A stretch of 64,000 nt of DNA, taken from the NCBI GenBank assembly GCA_018296165.2, contig JACKQL020000028.1, forward strand, positions 248,001-312,000, given 5' to 3'. A model generated the notes under the pieces. The model saw nothing but the letters and a program-made list of their open reading frames with translations. It was not told the DNA's origin and made no database searches. This document shows, piece after piece, positions 45,190 through 57,455 of the stretch (positions are counted from its first letter, which is position 1; each line of letters begins with the position of its first letter). Source of the DNA: Termitomyces sp. T153. Its lineage: Eukaryota > Basidiomycota > Agaricomycetes > Agaricales > Lyophyllaceae. The translations under genes were made by a program, and so were the position numbers.

Positions 45190-47244
45190 AGACCTCCTGG
45201 ACCCCCCGCCTCTGGCATTTTCTTGTAGGAAGGCTCTCTACAAGAACAATCAGAGCAATGGCAGAGCCCTGGAGGAGGAGCATGGAGGAGAGTTTGGTGG
45301 TATACATGAACCAAAGCTCCCAGATGAAGCAATAGAAGCAGGGAATTGAATTTATGTTACCACTGTCCACCAATTGATCTCTGTTGTGGAGATCAGGGCT
45401 AGCCAGACTACATTCCAGTGGCTGGCCCAGGCCTTTGCTGCTAATGCCATGCCTTGAGAGTTCTGGGATGTAGCACCCCCCTACTTGCATGCATTTGAGG
45501 ATGTGTTCTCCAAGGCCTCCTTTGACTCACTTCTGGAATGCAAAAGGTGGGACCATGCCATTGAACTGCTGCCCAACTCAGCCCTCTCCAGCTGTAAGGT
45601 CTACCCCCTTGCACCCAGAGAGCAGGACAAGCTCGATGCCTTCCTTTAAGAGAACTTGGACTCCAGTTGTATTCATTTGTCCAAATCCCCAATTGTCATG
45701 ATCCATTCCCTAGACCTCTGCACATCATTCCTGACCTGCCTGCTCCCCTGGAGCCTTCTCCAATGCCCTGTTGAACTTTCCTAATGCTCTGCGCCTACTC
45801 TGGCTAACTCCAATGCATCCTTGGCTAACTCTGACAGTCCCCTGTACAACTCTGACATCTTTTCCACAGCTGCCAACACTTCCCCTGGATCTCCTGAGCT
45901 CCTGGAACCATCTCCCGCTGTTTCTAACTCTGTCACACATTATCAACTCAGCACCCTAGCTCCTCCAACTCACTCTGGAGTATCACAACAACCTCAGGAC
46001 AGCCCACATTCCCAACTGATCCCATCAACATATCAATGCAGCCTGCCTCTTGATTACAACTGACACTCATCAACTCTGCTGAGCTCCACTAAGCCCTGCT
46101 GCCACAGCCAATGTCCTCTGGAGCTCCCCAGTAGTCAGTATATAAGTCATAGAGTTGCTCCTTGTACTCTAGTCTTTGCCTTACCTGATGTGTTTCTGAT
46201 TGTTTCCTTCTTGTGTTTCATGTCTTGTATTCTGTATTCCTTACTCTCAGTCTCCCAGTCTTCTCCCAGTCTCCCAGTCTTATCTCATTTCTATTCTGTT
46301 ATCATTCTTGTTATTATTTTGTATCTCCATCTCAATCTATTCTTGTTTTCATCTCAATCTTGTCTTGACTCCGTCTCATTCTGTTTAACTTCATCTTGTC
46401 TCATTTGATCCATCTCCTTCTATCATACTCAAGTCTTCTCTGACCTTGATGCTTTTACAAATCCTGTGCTTACAATTGCAAGTAACACTCCTACAAACTC
46501 TGCTCTTACGATTATGATCAACCCACACTCTTTGAACCAACTCTGGGCCTCATTAACTAGCTTGGCTCCAAACCCCATCAACTTCCATTGATCCTCCATC
46601 AAGCTCTGGCTCTGCTCCCATCACTCATGTAGTCTCTGCTTTCTCTGCACCCACAGTACTTGCTTCTGGCTTGTACCTGACACTCCATCAAGCTTGTCCA
46701 TTTCCCCGCACACCATCCTAGACTTCTCCAGACCACCCTGGACTTGCTTGGATCACTTCCCTCCACTTATTCTTGCAAGTCCCCTATATTTAGGACTCCT
46801 CTGAGTGCCCAGTTAAGCTGTGCAGGGAATTACGTCTGTCTAGTAAGGATTTGCCAGTGTAGCTGAGCCTCCGTTGTCAGTGGGACCTGACACTAATGGC
46901 TTCTCCAGTCTTCTTCATCAAAAAGAAGGATGGCTCCCTCTGACTGGTACAGGACTGTTGAGTACTCAACACCATGATGGTGAAGAGTTGCTACCCTCTC
47001 CCCCTCATCTCCGAGCTCATCAACAACCTCCGGGGTACACAATACTTCACTAAACTGGATGTCTGGTGGGGTTACAACAATGTGTGCATTTAAAAGGGAG
47101 ACAAGTGGAAGGTGGCCTTCCGGACTAACTGGGGATTGTTTGAGCCACTCATTATGTTCTTTTGTCTCACCAACAGCCCAGCCACCTTCCAGACCATAAT
47201 GAATGACATCTTCCAAGACCTCATTGCAGAGGGTGTAGTGTGCA
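45190..47244 (+). pseudogene. H reverse transcriptase, interrupted and truncated
   Basis: Pre-RT (AFEDVFSKASFDSLLE) and RT start (45190-45693), then a solo LTR, then RT continues at 46893 ([49 protein letters not shown]) and stops at 47244, just before the catalytic YLDD position, where the LTR of B begins. The rest of H should lie to the right of B's 3' LTR, outside the window. Confidence 0.88.
45694..46892 (+). repeat. Solo LTR-alpha in H RT
   Basis: 1199 bp TGTCATGATCC...CCTGACA, with target duplication CCAAT (45689-45693) and CTAAT (46893-46897), one C-to-T difference. Removing it rejoins the RT frame (SKSP|MASPVF). Confidence 0.92.
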
Positions 47245-47595
47245 TGTTGATGAGCCCCGGTTGTTGCTGAGCACCATTTTTGGCATTTTGAACTTAGTGG
47301 CAGCTGACTACTTTGAATTCGGCACAAGTCACAACACTCAGCACATGGGACCTAGCCCAAGGGTTGGACCAAAGCATAAGACTTTAGCAAGCATGAGACT
47401 TTAGCAAGCACAAGACTTTTTGATCATGAGAAATATCACGTGGAGCCTGGAACTTGGGCCTGAAACATCAAGGCCTAGATCTTTCTTAGCAACAAGTATT
47501 AGCAACTTTAGCAACTATGGCAACAAAACGGTGTTCTCTTACTATATACAAACATATTACCAGACACGTATCTTTTTACTATCATTTCCTTTGCC
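47245..47595 (+). repeat. 5' LTR of B, first part
   Basis: Begins TGTTGATGAGCCCC inside H RT. Rich in TTAGCAA/GCAAC words as in the rest of B. It continues at 53927 after element G. Only the 5' LTR is in the window, so boundaries are inferred. Confidence 0.6.
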
Positions 47596-48034
47596 TGTCA
47601 GGGCATGTCTCACTTGTTTCCCCTTCTCCTCCTCCAGTTCTTGTCAGATTTGCTCCATTATAGTTTTCCTTTATTTTCCTCCCTTTTCCCTATCTATTGG
47701 TCCTAGTTTCAGCCCTCAGGCTGCACTGGTTCTCTGTCAATAATTCAGACAAGTGTGCCCTTTGACACTCCCACTGGCTTATGTAACTGCTGACCAATTG
47801 CTGACACATCACTTGTGTCTTTTTTCTCTGTCATACTGTACAGTTGTTTCTCATGCTTCTGAAGCCTCTGAAGCATCACACCTGGCCTAGGGAATCCCCA
47901 GACTTGTTCTCTTTGGATTTCCCTTTGCTAGGTGAGTAGTTATCTCAGTAGACACTGTACCGTACTGAATAGACTTTGAATTTCCCTTTGCCAGCTGTGT
48001 GATTGAGCCCCAGCCTCCAGAGGTCGCCCTTACA
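47596..48034 (+). repeat. 5' LTR of G (LTR-beta)
   Basis: 439 bp TGTCAGGGCATG...CGCCCTTACA. Contains AGACTTGTTCT at 47900-47910. Confidence 0.95.
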
Positions 48035-48036
48035 GC

Positions 48037-48047
48037 AGAACAAGTCT
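48037..48047 (+). promoter_or_regulatory. Self-complementary primer-binding site of G
   Basis: AGAACAAGTCT, 2 nt after the LTR, exact 11-nt complement of 47900-47910. Confidence 0.75.
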
Positions 48048-48150
48048 CCAGATTTGGTCTGGGAGCCCCCTTTTTGGTTACTTGAGCTTCTACTTGGTTA
48101 CTCAAAAAGTCTCTCCTCCACCAGTGTCTTAGTGCCCCTGTGCTCTTTCT

Positions 48151-49460
48151 ATGACCCAGCCAACCCCTCCAGCACCTCCCCCCAACGCTTCAAGCCCCCA
48201 GGATGATGCCTGGAGTCGTTTACTGTCCCTGGAAACACAGGTTCAACTTACCCAAGCCTCCCTTACTTTCCACACAGCTGAACTCACTGGACTCTATCAA
48301 ACTACTGAAGCAGTGTCCCTTTCTCTACAAGCCCTTCTGGAACATCTCCCCCTTGCTCCTACCACTCCTTTGATGCCCCCAGCAGATGCAGAACAGTTTG
48401 TGTCTGCACCTAGCTCAGGCTTGTTGGCTCCAGCTGCTGCAGAATAGTTTGCATCTGCATCTGGCTTAGGCTTTTCAGCTCGTCATTCCAAACTCCCTTG
48501 TCCTGCACTCCTCAATGTATACAATGGAGATTGTAAGGCTGGAGAACGTTTCCTCCAGTCCTGCATTACCTATATCCAGCTGAGTGGTGAAGCCTTTACT
48601 CCGGATGCCTTGAAAATTGCCTGGGTCCTCTCCTACATGAAGGCTGGTCAAGCCTCAACTTATGCACTGCGTATCTTCTGATGCCCAGGAGGAGTGGAGA
48701 GTTTCTCTAGCTGGACAGAGTTTGAGAAGGAGTTCTGAGCAGAGTTCTTCCCCCTTGACCCAGCCAAAACTGCAGCGCTTTCCCTTTGAGACCAAACTCA
48801 GTATGGTCAAGGAAAGCGGTCACTTGATGAGTACATTGACTCCTTTTGTGCCTTAGTTGAACAGGCTGGATATCCGGATGGTCTACAACTCTGCCTAACC
48901 TTCTGTGATGGACTCCACCCCTCTCTCAGAGATGGTATAGACAGCATGGCAGAAGGGTGCCCAGATGATGAGCAGGTCGATACCTGGTACAAGGTGGCAC
49001 ATGAGCAGTGGCAGCTCATAGAACTGCAACATGAGCTGTGGCAGATACAACCCCCAACCTTCCCTTTTTCTTGTGGAGGGTTCACCCCCCAAGCTCTCTC
49101 TTCCGCACCAGCACCTGCATCCTCATGACCAGGTGCAGCTCCTTCCTTTATGCCTCATGCTGCTCCTCTGCGCTCCCTACTCCAAGGAGTCCCAATGGAT
49201 GTTGATGCTTCCTGACAGTGGTCCACCACCCCCTTGCTGTGTTGACGCTGTGGGAAGGCAGGTCATTTTGCCCGTTACTGTCCTCAAGGGCTAGAAGTTT
49301 GCTACTTGTTAGCATCAGAGCAAGAAGAGCTGCTCATCCAACTCCTCGCAGCCTAGGATGCCACAGGGACTCCCTCCCCGGACACACCTATAGCTGTCCA
49401 TTCTGAGGAAGTGGCCAATGGATTGGAGGAGGTTCCTACAGAGTCTGAGGATTTTTAAAA
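48151..49460 (+). pseudogene. G gag
   Basis: Starts MTQPTPPAPPP; homologous to H gag (LLSLETQVQLTQASLTFH; CITYIQLSGEAFTPDALKIAWVLSYMK). The knuckle near 49235-49275 reads C-stop-RCGKAGHFARYC, TGA standing where a codon of the CX2C pair should be. Further stops occur near 48445, 48679, 48736, 48786 and 49125. Reading frame otherwise continuous. Confidence 0.85.
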
Positions 49461-49689
49461 GGGCAGCAGATAACCAGTATGCTCCCGTTGCCCAGTGCTA
49501 ATCATTTCGCTCCCTTGTCCATAGAATCAAATATATCTGTTGCCATTGTTGATACTATGCCTGAAATGATAAGCCCCTCCTCAGACGTACAAACCCCCCC
49601 TCCAGCTAAAGTCTCAGCTGGAAACACACCTCCCAGCACATGCCCTCGCATCCCTGCATAGGAACACCGCCTCCCCCACCATTATGTTG

Positions 49690-50090
49690 TTGCTTCTACC
49701 CCTTCTACCAACTCCCTGAGGCTACAGGTGGAGATTGAGACAGCGGACACCCAGCAGATCCAAAGTGTGGTTGCCCTCCTTGATAGTGGTGCAACAGGCC
49801 TCTTCCTTGATACTGACTATGTGCAATGACACCGCCTGACCACTCGCCTCCTTTTTTGTCCTATCCCTGTATACAATGTTGATGGCATGCTCAATGAAGC
49901 TGGCTCTATTTGCTATGTGGTGGACCTGGTCCTCCATTACCAAGACCACTCAGAGCGAGCTGCTTTTGCCATCACTAGTTTGGGAAAGCAAGACATGATC
50001 TTGGGGTTCACCTAGCTACATGAACACAATCCAGAGATTGACTGGACTAAGGGTGAGGTGAAGATGACTTGTTGTCCACGTCACTGCATT
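49690..50090 (+). pseudogene. G aspartic protease
   Basis: VVALLDSGATGLFLD at about 49768-49812 with intact DSG; then IPVYNVDGMLNEAGSI and GKQDMILGF. Stops at 49827 and 50012. Confidence 0.85.
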
Positions 50091-50339
50091 ACCTGTGCAA
50101 AAGAAGCCTGTATAGAGCAGAGAGCCAAAGTTCGTGAGCATGCTGCTGTGCGTGCCTGTTGTGCTGGGCATCTCCCTTATACTGATCTTGACCTCCTGAG
50201 TCCCCCCCTCTGGCATTTCCTCATAGAGAGGCCCTCTATGAGGATGTCCAAGGTGTTGGATGTGAATCTCCAGAGGAAGAGGAAGGAGGAGGAGAATGGA
50301 CCCACACTCCAGATGCAGAGTCCCCGGATGAGAATATAG

Positions 50340-51960
50340 AGGTGGGTGATTAGATCTATGCCACAATCCTTGGCCTCCCTCCTGCCATGGTAGAGATTCA
50401 GGCCAGTCAGACAACTTCTCAGCAGTTGGCTGAGGCATTTGTGGCAAATTCACAGCCCAAGCCTTTCCATAGCACTGTTCCCAATCACCTTCATGACTTT
50501 GAGGATGTATTCTCCAAGGCCTTCTTTGATTCACTTCCAGAGTGTAAGCAGTGGGATCATGCAATTGAGCTGATACCAGATGCAGAGCCCTCCAGTTGCA
50601 AGGTCTATCCACTCACAACCCATGAACAGGACGAGCTGGACACTTTCCTGCAAGAGAATCCTAGCTCAGGACAAATACAACCTTCCAAGTCTCCAATGAT
50701 GGGTCTCTTCATCTGGTTCAGGATTATCAGGTCCTGAATGCAATAACAGTGAAGAACCGCTACCCTTTGCCACTCATTTCAGAACTTGTCAACAACCTTT
50801 GAGGTGCATGCTATTTTACTAAGTTGGATGTCCGCTGGGGCTACAACAATGTACACATCAAAGAAGAGGATGAGTGAAAGGCAGCATTCCTAACTAATCG
50901 CAGACTTTTTGAACCTCTGGTAATGTTCTTTGGTCTCACCAATAGCCCAGCCACCTTTCAGACTATGATGAATGACATTTTCCATGATCTAATTGTGGAA
51001 GGTGTTGTCTGCGTGTATCTTGACAATAGCCTCATCTATACAAGAACTCAGGAGGAGCACTGCCAGGTCACACACATGGTCTTGGAACACCTCCTCCAAC
51101 ACCAGCTCTATTTGAAGCCTGAGAAGTGCGAGTTCAAACAGACAAAAGTGGAATACCTGGGTTGGATCATTTCACATGGAACTGCCAAGATGGACCCCAT
51201 TAAAGTGGCAGAGGTAGCAGAGTGGCCTGAGCCAAGAAACAAAAAGGAAGTTCAGGCCTTTCTTGAGTTTGTCAAGTTCTATAGGAGGTTCATACAGGAT
51301 TTCTCCCACCATGCACAGCCCCTCTTTGATCTCACAGTTAAGGACACTGCATGGTGGTGGGAGCCCCCACAGCAAGCTGCCTTCAATGCTCTCAAGCAAT
51401 CCGTGACCTCAAAGCCAGTCCTCCTGTTCCCCAACAATGACTCTCCATTCCGTGTGGAAGCAGATAGCTCAGACTTTGCTACAGGAGCAGTCCTCTCCCA
51501 GCAGTCAAAAGAGGATGGCAAATGGCACCCAGTAGCCTTCTACTCTAAGAGCCTTAATGCAGTGGAATGGAACTATGAGATCTATGAGAAGGAGATACTG
51601 GCAATTATTCAGTCCTTTGAAGAATGGCGGCATTTCCTTGAGGGTGCATGACATAAGTTTGAAGTCTGGACAGACCATAAGAACCTGGAGTACTTCCATT
51701 CCGCTAAGAAACTCAATCAACATCAAGCTCGGTGGTCTCTGTATCTGGCCAACTTCAACTTCTCACTGCACCACAAACCAGGACAGAGCATGGGCAAACC
51801 AGATGCACTGTCCAGGCAGGTGGACCATGGCTCTGGAGCAGGAGATAATGACAATATTATCCTCCTCAAGCCAGAGCTCTTTGCTATCCATGCACTAGAA
51901 GGGATTGTGGCTCAGAGAGATGAGGCAAACATCCTTAGGGACATCCAATGAGGGAACCGG
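50340..51960 (+). pseudogene. G reverse transcriptase and RNase H
   Basis: Pre-RT has HDFEDVFSKAFFDSLPECKQWDHAI. RT has [30 protein letters not shown] and VYLDN (second catalytic Asp to Asn, GACAAT). The frame 50923-51651 is open over the thumb and the start of RNase H (VEADSSDFA, YEKEILAI). Stops near 50737, 50801, 50876 and 51649. Confidence 0.9.
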
Positions 51961-51999
51961 GAGAGTGCACAGGAGGATGCAGTTGCCCAGGCTGCACAG

Positions 52000-53400
52000 G
52001 CCCTACAAGCTCAATGGGCAAGTGGAGTCAAGTCAGTGCATGCAGATGAGTGGGGTCTTTAGGATGGGCTGCTGACCTTCAGAGGACACATTTATGTGCC
52101 TAACATCCCAGAACTTTGTCAGCGCATTGTAGAACAACATCATGACTCTTGAATGGCTGGACATCCTGGAAGGTGGAAGATGCTAGAGCTGGTATTCCGG
52201 AACTATTGGTGGCCACAGATCTCCTGATATGTAGGCACCTATACTAGCACCTGCAACCTCTGTCTCCACACAAAACCTCGCTGCTAAGCACCCATGGGCC
52301 AGCTCCACCCACTTCCCATTCCAGCTGCTTGCTGGAGTGTTGCATGAGTGGATTTCATTGTGGAGCTCCCAGATACTCATGGGTACAATGCCATGATGGT
52401 GGTGGTGGACCTCTATGGCAAACAGGCTCACTTCATACCTACTCACACCACATGCTCTATCTTGGGAGTGGCCAGCCTATACCATAAGAATGTCTGGAAA
52501 CTCCACTGTCTGTCAGATGGATATGTCTCAGACCGGGGCCCCCAGTTTGTGGCAGAATTCACTTAAGAACTGTATTGCCTACTAGGCATAAAGCTCCATA
52601 CCACCACAGCCTATCACCCTCAGTCAGATGGGCAGACAGAACACGTTAACCAGGAACTGGAACAGTATCTCCGACTATTTTGTAATGAGAGGCAGGATGA
52701 CTGGGATGAGCTGCTGCCAGATGCAGAATTCAAATACAACAACCACATTCACTCTTCCACACAGATGACTCCATTCTTCCTGGACACTGGCAGGCACCCT
52801 CCCATAGGATTTGAACCTCAGAGAATGATTCTGTCAACGCGTTTGTGAACCAGATGAGAAGGGCACAGGAGGAGGCAAAAGCTGCATTGGTGAAGGCCAA
52901 GGAAGACATGGCATGGTACTATGATTGCAGACAGATGCCTGCACTAGTTTACAAGCCCAGAGACTGTGTGTACTTGGACAGCTCAGACATTAAGACAACA
53001 AGGCCATCCCTGAAGCTGTCACATCATCATCTGGGCCCCTTCATGGTGGAGAAGAAGGTAGGGCCTTTGGCATATGGACTTAAACTCCCAGCAGGCCTGT
53101 GCCAACTGCATCCAGTCTTCAATGTGGTCAAGTTGTTTCCAGCTCCAAAGGATCCAATCCCAGGCCATCACCCTAAGCCACCCCCACCACCAGTCCTGGT
53201 CAATGATGAGAAAGAATATGAGGTGGAGGAAATCTTGGACAGCAGGGTATTCTGAGGAAAATTGCAGTTCAAGGTGAAATGGAAGGGATATGGCATTGAG
53301 GACATCTCTTAGGAACCACAGGCTAACGTTCATGCACCAGGCTTGGTCCAGGACTTCTACTGTAGGCATACCAATGTCCCCAAAGCAATTTGAGGCATCT
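52000..53400 (+). pseudogene. G integrase and chromodomain
   Basis: Zinc finger about 52120-52270, core with D in VDFIVELP, D in VSDRGPQF and E in GQTEHV, all kept, but TAA after VAEFT interrupts. The C-terminus has the LGPFMVEKKVG motif and a chromodomain (EYEVEEILDSRVF ... LQFKVKWKGYGIEDIS, about 53216-53312). A TGA lies inside the chromodomain. Confidence 0.9.
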
Positions 53401-53470
53401 ACTCTATTTCACCAGCTGACCAGGCAATTTGTGACTTCTTCTACCCAGTGCATCGAGGCGCTGCATCCTA

Positions 53471-53482
53471 GAAGGGGGGTGA
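53471..53482 (+). promoter_or_regulatory. Polypurine tract of G
   Basis: GAAGGGGGGTGA directly before the 3' LTR. Confidence 0.8.
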
Positions 53483-53921
53483 TGTCAGGGGATGTCTCAC
53501 TTGTTTCCCCTTCTCCTCCTCCAGTTCTTGTCAGATTTGCTCCATTATAGTTTTCCTTTATTTTCCTTCCTTTTCCCTATCTATTGGTCCTAGTTTCAGC
53601 CCTCAGGCTGCACTGGTTCTCTGTCAATAATTCAGACAAGTGTGCCCTTTGACACTCCCACTGGCTTATGTAACTGCTGACCAATTGCTGACACATCACT
53701 TGTGTCTTTTTTCTCTGTCATACTGTACAGTTGTTTCTCATGCTTCTGAAGCCTCTGAAGCATCACACCTGGCCTAGGGAATCCCCAGACTTGTTCTCTT
53801 TGGATTTCCCTTTGCTAGGTGAGTAGTTATCTCAGTAGACACTGTACCGTACTGAATAGACTTTGAATTTCCCTTTGCCAGCTGTGTGATTGAGCCCCAG
53901 CCTCCAGAGGTTGCCCTTACA
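53483..53921 (+). repeat. 3' LTR of G (LTR-beta)
   Basis: 439 bp; differs from the 5' LTR by G/C near the start, T/C in TTTCCT(T/C)CC and T/C in GG T(T/C)GCCC. Confidence 0.95.
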
Positions 53922-53926
53922 TTGCC

Positions 53927-54744
53927 GAGCTTACCAACATACTTGAATGGTGTCTATGCTTCAGGTATTGACATCAGACTCGCTCTTTTTGGATTCATTT
54001 GCATTTATATGCCATAGAGACTTTGCTTATGGTTTTTCACCTAGTTACAGACTGATGCCTCATATGGACCATGAACACAGTGACAGATGCTGTCGCTACT
54101 AGTGACTATTTGCTTACTTTCCCATACTATACTTTGGAAAGATATAAATACTGCCTGTATATAGACACTACCCCACAATAGCAAAATAGAACAGAGATCC
54201 CCCATCAGCATTGACTAGTTGCTCTCTCTAAGCTTACCAGCTTGAGATTTCACTTTGCTTCTTTTGTTCCTCTATTGCTTTTGACTTTGGTTTAGCAACA
54301 AGCCTTCTTAACTTTGACCTCAACCTAGTGTGGTGCCAACTGTGGTTGCCTATTCATGTTATTTCAACTTAGCAACGTTAGCAACTATGGCTAGCAACTA
54401 GTTCATGTTTGTTCTTTGATTTTAGTCTTCTTATTACCACCTTCCCCTCTTTTTTCTACTCTATCCCCTCACTCTTCCTACCTCCATTAGGAGTATGCAT
54501 TGTCTTAGCAATGTTATTTGTCTTTACCTGTTTTCTTTCCTTATTGTCACTAGCAACTTCAGCTAGCAATAGCGACTTCTTTTGACTTCACTCCACAACA
54601 CAACTTTTGCTCTAGTTCTCTGAGATGGTTACTGACTCACCCTCAACTATTAACTTCCTACTGCCAGCTATCCTATCTAGTGACTAGTGTTAGGTCTTCT
54701 TTTCAGGTTTCCTGCATGGCACTAGGCGGCATAGGAGCACATCA
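53927..54744 (+). repeat. 5' LTR of B, second part
   Basis: Continues 47245-47595 after G. TATA box TATAAATA at 54143-54150. Ends GCACATCA four bases before a TGG-starting primer site. Total LTR about 1.17 kb. Confidence 0.6.
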
Positions 54745-54747
54745 TTT

Positions 54748-54766
54748 TGGAGCCCACTGTGAGGGT
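54748..54766 (+). promoter_or_regulatory. tRNA-type primer-binding site of B
   Basis: TGGAGCCCACTGTGAGGG directly after the LTR. The TGG start fits a tRNA 3' CCA end, in contrast to the self-complementary sites of the chromoviruses. The tRNA was not identified. Confidence 0.5.
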
Positions 54767-54902
54767 ATTTGAAGTTAACCATTCTGCCAGAAACCAGAGC
54801 TCAAGTAAAACGTCGCTTGGAAAACCTTGTCAAATCACCTCCACCTTCATTTTTGACCCCTCAGCACTCTTTGCCAGCAGCCCATCCTTGACCTCTTGCT
54901 GA

Positions 54903-56079
54903 CAAACTCAAAACCACTAACAACCTTTGTGACATTAGCAAAATCCTTGCCAATTTTCCAGGCGCCTTTATCAAAAGTTTCCTCAATGCACCACTTTCAT
55001 CTTTGACCCCAACTGACTCTATCTTTTTCCCAGAAGCCCAATCTATCCCTTCATCACCAACTAACCCCCTTCCTTCACTAAACCTGACAATCGCTAATAT
55101 GAACAATGACCCCACCACTTGGCATGCTAGAATGCTGCCATGCAACAACACAACTGCACCTAAATGGGATGAGAGTCACCCTAGGGAACTCCTCCAATAC
55201 TTCAAGGAACTGGAATACCTCTTTGCTGACTGTGGCATTGCTGACAACACCCAGAAGAAGGAATATGCATTGTGATACATCTCTTGCAACACAGCAGAAA
55301 CCTGGCTTGGCTTACCTGAATTTGGCAACAATATTGGCAACAATGCTCCCCAACCATATACTTACCAGGAATGGAAGTTGGCAGTGTTTAGGCTGTACCC
55401 TGGCGCTGATGCTAGTGCTTGTTATAACCTTGGTGACTTGGAACAACTGGTCAACTAGACTTTCAACAGTGGCTTAGCAACTTTGGGAAGGTTCTCTGAT
55501 TACTACAGGGATTTCCAATGTATTGCCAGATGGTTACTCGCTAATGGTAAACTCTATCATAATGAGGAACGTTGCTTGTTCCAACAAGGTATCCCTACAT
55601 TGCTATGGTCCAAAATCATTCACCGCCTCAAAATCACTCGTCCTGACCACCATCCTGAGGACTCTTACAATGTTGACCAAGTTTTTGAGGGCGCCAAATG
55701 GGTTTTAAAGGGAACGGACACTCCTATGACCAAGACCAGCAATGGCACCAGTGGTATTCCTTTGTCATTGCCAATCACTAATGCACCAGCCACCCCTTCA
55801 CCTATGCCTAAGTGAGAAACTTTGGAATTAACAACCACCACAGCAATAGTCAGCACCTTGGAATGTTTGGAAGCTCTTTTGACCAACAGTAACACCCAAT
55901 CTCATCAACAGTTCACTAACAGCACTTGCCACTTTTGTGGTGAAATTGGTCACACCATGGTCCAAGGCACGTGTATGAAACTGGAGCAAATGATTCAACA
56001 GGATAAGGTCCATTAAAATGCTGAAGGAAAGATTGTTTTACCATCAGGTGCTATGATCCCTAATTATTTCAGCAAGTGA
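54903..56079 (+). pseudogene. B gag
   Basis: Capsid frames with RELLQYFKELEYLFADCGI, TWLGLPEF and DYYRDFQCIARWL, then a zinc knuckle CHFCGEIGHTMVQGTC (six instead of four residues between His and last Cys), then NAEGKIVLPSGAMIP. Four stops break it (near 55273, 55456, 55813, 56014). The layout matches gags of the same gypsy lineage as element A. Confidence 0.8.
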
Positions 56080-56085
56080 CTATAC

Positions 56086-57455
56086 ATGGAATGCATCAAG
56101 GAATGGCACAGGCTTAACCCAGGACAAATTGTTACTGGCAGACTCTCTTCCAACACTAACCCAGATCCTGAGCAAGTGGCTATGCAGCAGTTGCTAACCC
56201 ACAAAGTAATGCAACAGGATGTTGCTATGGGCCAAGCACTAAGCAAGGAAGAATGGATTGAGGCTTTGGAATGTGAACTCTTTGCACTCAGGCAACCTGG
56301 CAAAAAGTTTGACAGCATACAAGTCCCCCGCAGAGCTTATCAACCAGCAAACAATACTCCAAAGGCAACACCCCCAACTAGCAACACCTCGGCAACTTCA
56401 TCCTCTTCCAATTCGACTCCAGCTCCTGCCGCTAAGCCCACAGACAAAGGCAAAGCATCTGAACCTACCGTTGCTAATGAACAACCACCTGTTGCTAAGG
56501 AACCCATTGCTCAGCCTCCCATTCACCTGTTTTCTGGCATCCCTGGTCACTATGTACCCCCTACTAACAGGAATTTTGCTGCTCCCAACCGAACTAATGA
56601 TGGCGCATATCAAACTATGCCACCCATTTACAACATTGAGCAGTCCAAGGCAGTTTTTGAATGGGTTTTAAGCACCAAGGTTACAGTATCAGTTGGCCAA
56701 CTTTGCTCAGTATCACAAGACATCTGGAATCAGTTTAGAACAGCAGTTACGCCCAAACAACTAGTAAGCACTAGTGCTAATATGGTACAAGACCCCAGCA
56801 ACATTTTTGAAGATATATTGCCAACTTTTGCTATTGAAGAACCCCAGTTTTTGCTAGGATCCAATATCTATACCACTAACGGACTTATCTCAGATAAGGC
56901 ACCTTTTGCATCTGTTGACTCCGTCAAAGCCTACATTGATTCACTACCCTATGGAGAAGAGCCTGTGGTGCTCACTGTCACTACTGATTCTCAGTCCATG
57001 ATGCTGATTGAGAACAAAGAGGAAGTGGAATGCATTCACAACAGTGGCTCTCAGATTATTTCGATGTCAGCAGAAATTGCCAGCAACCTTGGACTATCCT
57101 ATGATTCAACATAGTTTTAAACATGCAGAGTGCTAATGGCACCATGGACCAATTACTAGGACTTGCTCAAAATGTACCATGTACTATTGGCGACATTACA
57201 GTTTATCTCCAAATCCACATGTTACAGTCTCCCACCTACAACATTCTACTTGGATGCCCCTTTGATGTATTAACTCAAAGTACAGTCAACACACTGAGCA
57301 ATGTCAAAACCACTATAACAAGCATGGACCCCAATACTAGCCAATGGTGCACTATCCCTACCTTTCCTTGTGGCAAATCCAAAAGGAACAACTGCCAAAA
57401 TGTTTGCTTTGAAACAGAAGCACCCCGTTGCTTTCATTGCCAAAGGCATGGATGA
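56086..57455 (+). pseudogene. B linker and aspartic protease
   Basis: A 342-codon open frame with a Pro/Thr/Ser-rich linker and the protease start (VECIHNSGSQIISM); the active Asp is Asn (CACAAC, fitting CACGAC before decay). After TAG 57112 the fold continues with YNILLGCPFDVLT (about 57238-57276). Confidence 0.8.

Larger units (their letters stand above)
47596..53921 (+). mobile_element. Full-length chromovirus G
   Basis: 6326 bp with two 439-bp LTRs differing at three sites, a perfect target duplication TTGCC (47591-47595 and 53922-53926), self-complementary primer site and polypurine tract, gag, protease, RT, RNase H, integrase and chromodomain. The coding region contains many stops. Confidence 0.95.
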
